NCBI GenBank assembly: GCA_001579985.1
Contig: LRSR01008354.1
Location: 1 to 29,532 of the forward strand
Length of the DNA stretch: 29,532 nt
Reading direction: 5' to 3'
Source of the DNA: Hypsibius dujardini
Taxonomy: Eukaryota > Tardigrada > Eutardigrada > Parachela > Hypsibiidae
The translations under genes and the position numbers were made by a program. The notes beneath the pieces were generated by a model. The model did no database searches, had not been told where the DNA came from, and was given only the letters and a program-made list of their open reading frames with translations. This document shows, piece after piece, positions 19,849 to 27,650 of the stretch (position 1 is its first letter; each line of letters starts with the position of its first letter).

Positions 19849-21521
19849 TAGATAGATAGGAAGATAGACAGACAGCTAGACAAACCGATAGAACAACAGA
19901 AACAGAGTGAAAAAAAACAGACATCCAAATCATAGCACTCACCTCTTCTTCGACCAGATTTCTCCGTAGACTATCCCACGACATATCTGGAGCATGGGTC
20001 GTCACGGTGGCACTTCCAAAGTCGCATAATTTAACCTTCCGGTCGTTTCCGATTAATAAATTTTCAACCTACAAGGAGGCACAGGAGAGTCACAGGACGC
20101 ACTTCTCTACCGAGCTATGGCTGTATCTCTTTTAACCGCGACAGGGGATTGGTGGGTCGAGCGTACCTTGAGATCACGGTGAATTATCAGGGGCGTCTGC
20201 TTATGCAGATGCTGGACCGCCTTGCATGTCTGATAGAATATGGTCAGGACATCCGGCACTGTGAGCGGCATATCCTTGTTCTTCAACAAATCCACAATTT
20301 GACCACCTGTGAAGATTGTCCAACAACAAATTAGGCTTCGAACTCAACTGGAGAGACACAAAGACACGCACAAAATAAATGTGAAGCCATGAAATAAGAC
20401 AGGCAGATAGCAGTGAGACGACAGATTGTCCGACAACAAATGTAATCAGAACGCAAATAGATACAGAGAGGTTGATACACAGACAGGCAACAGATCGATA
20501 GGTAGGCAGACAGACAGACAAGACAGACAGTCAGAAAAAGAGACGGACAAACAAACAATCAGACAGAGAGATGAACAGTCATTCAGTCAAAAAGATGGTC
20601 GACCAGACAGACAGAGGGACAGACAAATACACAGACAGCCAGACAAACAACCATTCAAGCAGGTCGTGGGAAGATGGTGATATTCAATTAAACCAGGTGA
20701 CTGCCAGAGATCAGAATTACCTCCGCAGAATTCCGTAAGTATGAGGTACTCCTCAATATTAGCATTCTCGCCGCGCTTACACAAAGCCGCAGCATTGTAT
20801 TCGATGATATTAGGATGACCGTTGAGCTTCTTCTGCAACGGAAACATCCCTTTAATGGTCAGTCAAGCTGATATCTATTCCAAAACGTTTGGGCGTTAGA
20901 CGGCAGGAAGTCATACCAGAAATTTGATCTCCTGCTTGATGGCTTTTGCGACCTCGTCGTCGTGTGCTAGGAGCCTCTGCAAGAATGGAGAAAAAAATGG
21001 AAAAGTAATACACTACACTTCCAACTCAAGTGCAAACCTTCAGCGCATAGTCCTTGCCGGATTCGACATCCTGAACCAAATAGACATATGCGAATCCACC
21101 TGGGAAAAAGAAAACCAAATATACGCTTCATCATTTCATAATCAATCAATCAACCTGACAACCTACCCCGGTATTTCTCTTCGACACAAATCTCTCATCT
21201 TCCGGCAGATTTAAATTATTTTGTGGTGAGAGCCTTATTGTAAACTCACTCAGGAAACTTCAAAGTGCAAACCATTGCAGCATTTCATCTTATATTAAAA
21301 CCAAATTAAGAATTTCTCCGTGTCTCTCAATCAAGCAATCAATCGATCAACGGCCACTCGCAACAATAAGAAAACACACCTTCTGCCAAGAGTCGCTTCA
21401 CACGATAACGCTTCGCCTCGATCTCCACGATATTCCCCACTAAATCCGTGTCGTCCTTCACTGCAGCACCTGCCTGGCCACCGCCGATGTAATCGAGGGC
21501 ACTTCGGAGGAACTCGCCCAT
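14098..21521 (-). CDS. GAK: Cyclin-G-associated kinase (GAK/auxilin-2) type: kinase plus J domain, no PTEN/C2 module
   Basis: Sixteen exons, complement(join(14098..14199, 14452..14517, 14613..14720, 14890..15329, 15697..16498, 16830..17074, 17278..17496, 17909..18070, 18450..18582, 18698..18787, 19943..20068, 20167..20306, 20721..20832, 20917..20976, 21038..21099, 21380..21521)), give 1002 residues. The numb-associated-type kinase (about 35-330) has the Gly loop at 47-53, K68, HRD 168-170, DFG 188-190 and APE 225-227, so it should be active. A Gly/Ala linker and amphipathic helix (near 375-410) follow. Residues 416-911 are disordered with DLLGLG at 536 and 586, DPFGDLLG, and DPFADLG at 776, clathrin/AP2 motifs. 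The auxilin J domain (about 905-1000) has HPDK at 966-969 and ends [13 protein letters not shown]. Known role: Hsc70 recruitment to uncoat clathrin vesicles and phosphorylation of adaptor mu subunits. Human GAK has a PTEN-like/C2 region between kinase and linker; no intron here is placed and sized to hide it. Confidence 0.93.
14228..14400 (+). repeat. CAGA array in the last GAK intron
   Basis: Imperfect cagacagg/cacacagac units with a pure CAGA core around 14280-14325 in intron 14200-14451. Confidence 0.9.
14556..14603 (+). repeat. Nine-base tandem repeat in short GAK intron
   Basis: Five copies of a tgacaaatg-type unit fill half of the 95-base intron 14518-14612, three of them identical. 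Confidence 0.9.
14759..14870 (+). repeat. TGTC array in GAK intron
   Basis: A pure tgtc run at about 14762-14798 with imperfect continuation, in intron 14721-14889. Confidence 0.9.
15365..15665 (+). repeat. Long imperfect CAGA array in GAK intron
   Basis: Degenerate acag/gcag/aaac units fill most of intron 15330-15696. Confidence 0.85.
16121..16188 (-). repeat. ATTG/CAAT tetranucleotide tract inside GAK coding exon
   Basis: The plus strand shows attggttgattgg and ttgattgattgag blocks within the 802-base coding exon 15697-16498. They are translated as Asn/Gln-rich peptide (NNQVLNQS and NQPIK). Confidence 0.8.
17100..17235 (+). repeat. TCTG array in GAK intron
   Basis: Tctg units with a few tgcc units in intron 17075-17277. 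Confidence 0.9.
18107..18435 (+). repeat. Large TCTG/TGCC compound array in GAK intron
   Basis: About 330 bases alternate tctg and tgcc blocks and fill nearly all of intron 18071-18449. A pure TCTG stretch lies at about 18350-18400. Confidence 0.9.
18788..19942 (-). other. Largest GAK intron (1155 bases), splitting the activation loop
   Basis: This intron separates the DFG exon from the APE exon. It contains a pyrimidine-rich block (18955-19075), AT-rich sequence, ATTG tetranucleotides (19316-19415) and a CAGA array (19785-19922). No additional exon was recognised. Confidence 0.7.
19785..19922 (+). repeat. CAGA array in GAK intron
   Basis: Pure (CAGA)n at about 19810-19847, then gata units, within the 1155-base intron. 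Confidence 0.9.
20340..20660 (+). repeat. Degenerate CAGA array in GAK intron
   Basis: Imperfect agacag/caga units occupy most of intron 20307-20720. Confidence 0.8.
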
Positions 21522-21599
21522 GATGTCTATGTGAGGAAGGCGCGGAGATGTCTGATTTGTCTGTCTGCGAGACAAACGAACTTTCTCTAGGCAATCCCT

Positions 21600-21860
21600 C
21601 CGGAAGCAAAACGGATTCCAGATGAGGCAAACAAATTGGTGGCAAATAATTCAGACAAATTGTTTCAAGGCAGTGCAGACAAATCGGGATTCCAGCCAAT
21701 TCAGACAAATCCGGTTCCAGACAAATCTTTTCCAGACAGTCCGGGCAAACTTAATTCCACATGATGCAAATGAATCGTTTTGACGTTTAATAATAGTCCA
21801 GACACGAATCAGGTCCAACAAATCCAGACAATGCGCTTCCAGACAATTCAGGGAAGTATT
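21600..21860 (+). repeat. Degenerate TTCCAGACAAAT repeats upstream of GAK
   Basis: About eight to ten diverged copies of a 12-base motif (ttccagacaaat and variants such as ttcagacaaat, ttccagacagt, gtccagacac) are spaced irregularly by 14-30 bases. Confidence 0.7.
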
Positions 21861-23219
21861 GGATTCCTGAAAAGGACGAACAAGAAATTAGACGTCTACG
21901 TAGAATGGTGGGTGAATTAAGCGTGCATTTCTAAATTCTAAATCTAAACCGCTAGAGTTTTGGAAAAGAGGTCAACCGATCATTTCAGCAGGTGAGGCAA
22001 ATTAAGACAAGAAAAAGTAGGTTGCAGTTAATGTCAGACAGAAGTGACTCAATAAGTGTTGAGAGTGAAATCAACCTTCAGGCAGTCCAAAAATGAAGAC
22101 CAACTACATCCCTCACATACGGCCATCGATTAGCTCTCGAAACGCACGCATGTCTTCGTCAAAAACATACACGGTTAAGGCCAGAAAAAAACTGTCATCG
22201 ACCGAGGGATCTTCTCCTTCCCCGCACTCTCCAAGCGGATGTTAGACGTCATTCGGCAATCACAAAAACAGCGCGGTGTATGGTGTATCCGCTTTCCACT
22301 TAAATTCCCTCATGCTTCTATTACGCATGCTCGTAAGACGGGGGAAAAAAACGTTAAAGAAACATCGATAACGTTGGAAAGAGTCGCTACAATAAATCAA
22401 TCAATCAAATGGTTAAACAGCACAACCGCACAATCGTTAATCAATCAATCAAGCACTCCCAATAAAAAAACAGTTATAGGTATCCAATCGAAAGCATTCA
22501 GACGCGAATTAAATTTGATTTTTCGGCTGAAAATACTTCCGCAACTTAAAATTATTGCGGAGACGGCTTTTCGTTTAAAAAAATCACTCACCCGAGAGCG
22601 AGAGCTGGTGGAATTCTCACGGACGTCCCTAGATCGATAAACGATGCAACGTAATAACTCCACACCCACAAATAAATCGCAACGCCAGATTCGAAACGCG
22701 CGATTACATCCGTTATTTAATGTCGAAATATATATCCGATAATCTGGCAGGTGAACTTTGAACTCCGACGTGGAGAGAGCGACGCAGCGCGTGTGGTATT
22801 ATGGGAAAGAAGGGGAACGAGATAAATTTTCAACGAATAATTTCAGGCTGCAACAGATTTTTGAACGCACCAAGGATGGAGTTCTATAGAATGAATAACA
22901 AAATTTCTGGGGAAAGGGGGAAAGGCAAAATTCCGGGGGATAAATCCTCAAAAACACGAAAATAATTCACCGCTGATCAACCAATCAACGCTTGAACGGC
23001 ATGATGGAATTCCAATGACGCCAGGCAAGTACCATCGCTTCCAGTTTGACTTGTTATCCAAGAAAGGCGAAGATCCTCGCACAATTTTTTAAGAGGTAGA
23101 TGAATGATTAGTCCAAAAAGGCGAGACGAAACACGTGGGAAGACCGTGGGTGCGTGTGAAGATCGATAATGGCCGACCTCCCACCAGGAATCTTTCTCGG
23201 AGCTCGCTGACAACAACAA

Positions 23220-23261
23220 TGCGCATTTAAGAGTGCGCAATAAGCAGTACGCACATGCGCA
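23220..23261. promoter_or_regulatory. Cluster of three TGCGCA motifs upstream of GID8
   Basis: TGCGCA occurs at 23220-23225, 23234-23239 and 23256-23261, about 150-190 bases before the GID8 start codon. This matches NRF1-type half sites and the pair between RPS28 and FRMD8. Confidence 0.4.
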
Positions 23262-23412
23262 ACGCACATTTGAATGTTATAAGAAGATACTTGTACGTAA
23301 TCCTCCTTAACTCCCTCTTTATTGCCATTTTTCTTTAATTTTAGTTCAGAATTTGGTCGACCTTCCATTAATATTGTACTTCAGAATTTATTCCCCTGTC
23401 TACCTTGCGCAG

Positions 23413-24858
23413 ATGAACCCAGCAAATCCCGGTGCGCACTCTCCCAGCTCGCATCGCGGAGACAGCGTAAGCAGCAGCAGGGAAACCACCACACGCTTCC
23501 CCCTCGACGACTGGATGGAGGCCGTGGAAACGGAACACGTCCCGCGGTCGGACTTAAATCAAATAGTCTTGGACTACCTTATAAACGGTGAGAAAATGGG
23601 ATAAATCACGTCTCTCCTTCAAAATGCTCAGTCACGGCGCATGCTGAAGAAATCCCTGTAGCCGTGGCTGGGAAAGTGCCGAATGATGGCAGCGGTTTTA
23701 CTGGATGCATTAGGCACGTTCCCTTCTATTGATTTGATTGATTTCTTGTAGCTGGCCATAAGGATGCGGCGGTTAAATTTGCCCGTGAGGCGGGGATCGT
23801 TCTGACGGTGGACGTTGGTTTAATGGACAATCGGGTGAAAATTCTGGACGCTGCACATGATGGACGGATAGCCGATTGTATGAAGCTGTTGGAGGAGACC
23901 AGTCCCGATCTGCTGGAGTACAATATGGACGTGTATGTGGTCGTAATGGTAAGCAGCGGTCGATTGATTGATTTTTGTGTTGTGTATTTTTGCTGCTTGA
24001 TTGTGTTGATTTGCATGAAATTTATCTCCACCGCGAACCAATTAATCAATCAATCTTACAATCGTACGAAGGTTCCGGAATTCAAGTCCCAAGACAATTT
24101 TCGTCCTCCGTAATTAACCGTGTCACTTTTTTGTTGCAGAAACAAATGCTCCTGGAACTGATTCGGGAGCGGAAAATTAGTGAAGCGCTGCAGTACGCGC
24201 AGGATGTGTTGGCCGAGAAGGGAGCGGAAGATCCGACGCTGTTAGAGGATTTTGAACGGGCGCTCGCCTTGTTGGCCTTTGACAAACCGGAGGAGTCACC
24301 GTATGGCGATTTACTGGATCTGTCCAAACGGGAAGAGGTATTGCATTTGATTTGGTTCTGGCTGGCATTGCTGCGCTGGATGTGATTAACAGTGAATGCT
24401 CAAGATGTGCTACCGGTCGATTGATTGATTGATTACGTATTTATGGATTTCCAATTTTATCAGGGGAATAGGAATTTGCCAGTGTTTCATGAATTTCGCA
24501 GTATTTTCTTGAAGTCGAAAATCAATCTGCGGTCCCGATTCGAAAGTGTTCTCAATGATTTTTGGCAGACTTTTTTTCATGCAAATTCCCTTTTCCTGAT
24601 GTTTTAAAGTAATTTGTTTTCTTATTCTCTGTCCAGGTTAAGGCGCAACTTAACGAAACCATGCTGGCAGCGGACGGCCGCAGCGCAGAGTCCAAGCTGG
24701 CGCTCATCTGTAAGATGCTGCTGTGGTCGCAAGACGATCTCAAGAAGCGCGGCGTCACCTTCCCCCGGCTGACTGATCTGGCCACCGGTCTCATCGTCGA
24801 CAACACAGACCGCAGCAGCGGCGAATCACACAGCGTCCTACAAGGTCTGATGATGTAG
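23413..24858 (+). CDS. GID8: GID8/TWA1, LisH-CTLH-CRA subunit of the CTLH (GID) ubiquitin ligase
   Basis: Four exons, join(23413..23587, 23752..23948, 24140..24337, 24637..24858), encode 263 residues. DDWMEAVETEHV at 32-43 matches the DEWMEKL start of the conserved part. A LisH motif (about 45-77) runs across exon 1/2 as DLNQIVLDYLIN and GHKDAAVKFARE. CTLH and CRA segments follow: ELIRERKISEALQYAQ, then the signature ERALALLAFDKPEESPYGDLL and LLWSQDDL near the end. Human GID8 has 228 residues; here both the Ser/Thr-rich N-terminus and a C-terminal tail are longer. Known role: scaffold subunit of the RING-type CTLH E3 ligase, bridging RanBP9/10-type and RMND5/MAEA modules. ATG 23413 lies directly after ccttgcgcag, a possible acceptor of a leader intron or a trans-splice site. 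Confidence 0.95.
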
Positions 24859-25044
24859 AAAGGAAACGAATTTAACAGTACTTCATGCGACGGCAAAACA
24901 ATTCGTCAAGCTCTTCTTTCGAGGTTTTATACCCTTTTTTTAATAATAACCATGTGCTGTTGTATCAAGCCGGAAACACGTCATAACGACAAACAAGCAA
25001 GATAAAACAAAAGTATAAAACACTCGAAGGAGGCCTCGCATGGC
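24859..25044. other. Short convergent spacer between GID8 and OXA1L
   Basis: Only 186 bases separate the two stop codons. Plus-strand AATAATAA at about 24940 is a weak poly(A) candidate for GID8; no AATAAA was found on the minus strand for OXA1L, so the 3' ends may overlap. Confidence 0.5.
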
Positions 25045-26118
25045 TCATTTTTTAACGGGTGCCGCGCTAACTGCCGGTCGAATTTTGGTCGGGTCAAACT
25101 TGTAGGTCTTGGGGATGGGTCCCATTCCGGCTTGGCGAAAGTTCACCGAGTCGACTCGTGCCCGGTCGTCAATTTCCCTAGCCATCCGGGAGTTTTGTGT
25201 GGCTGTAACGGGGAAGGAAGGGGGCAGTCTATAGACACTTGTTGAAACAGGCAAACCATTTATAGACAAAGACAAGAGACAGTTGACGCAAATAGACAAA
25301 TGCCTCAACAGACACACAGGAACATAAAACATAAACATACATACATATGTGAACGCTTCGACAGCCGTGAATACTTATCGAAACACATAGACACATAGTG
25401 GGACAAAAGGAGAAAGATCCATAGACAGGCTTAGTAGAAGATATGTAGGCAGACAAGATAGCCAAACAGTCAGACAGACATGCAGACAGACAGGCAGGCA
25501 GAGCATGCTGACTGACTGCCTGGCTGAGAGATACAGCCAGACTAACAGACCATCCGAGACACTTACATTCTCGCCACGACTCCACCATGGTTTTCTTCTG
25601 CAACGGCAGATCATCCGGGTTGTGCTTCACCTTCTGTGGGATCTTTAAAAAATCGCGCACCGCGGGAATTTTCAGAATGCCCACTTGCACCAGTGAGGTC
25701 ATATTGGAGGTGCACCAATACACCAGGACCGCTGCAGGAAAAGCCGGCGTAAAGGAGGTGATGCCGGACGTAAAGACAAAAGTCATCACCGGCATGGCGC
25801 GCATAATGATCTTCAAGCTGGCCATTTGGGCGGAGTTCGCGCCGCCAGTTTCGGCGCCCAGTTCAATCACAGCAAACAATGTGGTACTGGTGAGGAGGGG
25901 AAGCAGGTAGATCGGGTCGGGCATGGTGAGGTCGGTGAACCACAGGATGCCACCTTCCTTCATCGATTCAACCGGGGCTTCCGCCATTTTTTTCAGACCA
26001 AAGTAAAAGGACATAAAAACTGGTGCCTGTGAACGCATAAGAGTCAATGAACGTTTCTCAGGATCTCTTTTCTCTTTTTTTGCCTGCTTGTGTGCATGTC
26101 TGTCTGTCTGTCTGTCTC

Positions 26119-26154
<36 letters not shown>

Positions 26155-26776
26155 ACTGACTGCCTTGCTGTCTATCGTCGTTCTGCTTGTCTGTTTATCC
26201 GCTTGTTTTCTTTTTGCCTGTACAGACCTCTCCAAAACAATCGATCAACCAATTCACGGACCTGAACCAGGGCTGGTATCATGCTCTTTATCGGGTTGAA
26301 ATTCTCCTTTTTCATAAATTCCTGAAGAGCGTGGGCAGAGGCAGCGGCTAAACAAAGACAAGCATCTTCGTGAATGGCTCCCACACAGTGTTTTCTTTCA
26401 AGACTTGCAACTTACAGCCCATAACGTCTCCTCTCTGGCGAGCGTCGCTCATGGCCAACTGGAGACGCTGCATTTCCGGCAGATTTCGTTGCATCACCGC
26501 GGCATTTCTCTGCGACTTTACCACCAGCGGAAACAGAAGAATTCTTACGACAAGAGTTGCTAAAAACAGGATAGAAAACGCATTATCAATGTTTAAATCT
26601 GTCTGTTGAGTTTTTATGTCTGACGGTGGCGTAAATCAATCCCTCCCCGTTGCCTATGGAGCATATACTAAGGGAGGGAAAGGGCGTGCCTGTTTTTCCG
26701 GCAGTTTATCTGTTACTCGCCCGTGGCTCTGTCTGTTTGTTTGTCTGTCTGTCTGTCTGTCTGCCTGCCTGTCTGT

Positions 26777-26815
<39 letters not shown>

Positions 26816-27650
26816 CTGATTATCTGTCTGTCGGTCATTCAGAGGATGGCGCTCCGTACCTGCAACAATGGTCGCCCACCAAGGGACATCCAGTGTGACG
26901 TGTATCCAATCAAAAGTCGATCGCAATAACCCGGCAGGCCACCAAGTGTTGAGACCGAGTTCTGCCAGGCTCGAAGTCGGCGCTTGTAGTATCATTTCGC
27001 CGATCTCCGGGATTGCCGGAGCGTCTGGTACAATGAACACCGTTTCCGCCTGCAAAAGATCACTTTTGTATGTTCTCATTATCATATATTAACCCCAAGT
27101 TCAAAACACACGTCACAACAAGCAAAGAATGTTACATTCAACCATTGAAAATAAACTGATATTAATCAAACCATCAAGCAATCAAGCTACAGAATCCATT
27201 GCAAATGAGCAACAACTTAATCAATCAATCGCCCGTACGGACCCCTTCAATCTTTGGTTGAATCACCACATCGGCGTGTTTCGGTATTGGCGTCTCCGCC
27301 TCCGCGTCCGCCGCAATGAAGCGCACGCCGGACGTCGAAAAACTGGCCGCCAAAAAATTTCCCGTCAAATTTTTACGCCTGAGATGCAGTCCTCTCCGGT
27401 GGAAGAAGGGTGAAAACGCTGAGGCAGAATTTCCACGCTCCTGATGAGGTCTCTGTTCATTCGCATGCCAAGCCAAAAGTCGCCCACTTGAAGAATTACC
27501 GAAACATCTTCGTGGGTGAAAGGAGGCCTCCCCTGTCCTGTTCGCGGAGCGTGCGGGTGTAAGAAGAAGGGATACAGAGCTGCGGGCGCAAGAAGGAGAA
27601 TTCCTCCACAGGAAAGACATCGCGGAGGCTCGCACACATCCCGCCGCCAT
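25045..27650 (-). CDS. OXA1L: Mitochondrial inner-membrane insertase OXA1L
   Basis: Six exons, complement(join(25045..25202, 25567..26026, 26262..26347, 26416..26559, 26860..27049, 27243..27650)), encode 481 residues. Residues 1-120 are rich in Arg, Ser and Ala with few acids, a mitochondrial presequence. The YidC/Oxa1 core starts near 165: LGLNTWWPAGLLR, WIHVTLDVPWWATIVA, then RILLFPLVVKSQRNAAVM, IPALVQAPVFMSFYFGLKKM (exon 4/5 junction) and DPIYLLPLLTST, closing with LVQVGILKIPAVRDFLKIP. About five membrane spans. Known role: co-translational insertion of mtDNA-encoded and some imported proteins into the inner membrane. The C-terminal matrix tail (about 50-80 residues) is shorter than in human OXA1L but still basic. 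ATG 27650 was chosen as first in-frame Met; an alternative Met is ten codons later. Two of five introns use GTCCGT donors. The exon 1 boundary is the least certain. Confidence 0.9.
25440..25560 (+). repeat. CAGA array in OXA1L intron 5
   Basis: Imperfect cagacaga/caggcagg units at the sense-strand 5' side of intron 25203-25566, then looser units to about 25260. Confidence 0.8.
26085..26220 (+). repeat. TCTG array in OXA1L intron 4
   Basis: Nearly pure tctg units at 26098-26152 with imperfect extension in intron 26027-26261. Confidence 0.9.
26735..26835 (+). repeat. Compound TCTG/TGCC array in OXA1L intron 2
   Basis: Tctg units switch to a clean (TGCC)n block at about 26780-26815, inside intron 26560-26859. 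Confidence 0.9.

Larger units (their letters stand above)
21522..23412. promoter_or_regulatory. Divergent intergenic region of GAK and GID8
   Basis: These 1.9 kb separate two head-to-head start codons and should hold both promoters and leaders. Visible content: a degenerate TTCCAGACAAAT array next to GAK (21600-21860), ATCGATAA at 22364, 22633 and 23162, and three TGCGCA motifs at 23220-23261 near GID8. No conserved coding sequence was recognised; the 22239-22640 frame has no family features. Confidence 0.55.

Noticed and set aside
22239-22640. 133-codon plus-strand frame between GAK and GID8
   Set aside because: No domain or family resemblance, crosses CAAT repeats and lies in the divergent promoter region; likely chance.
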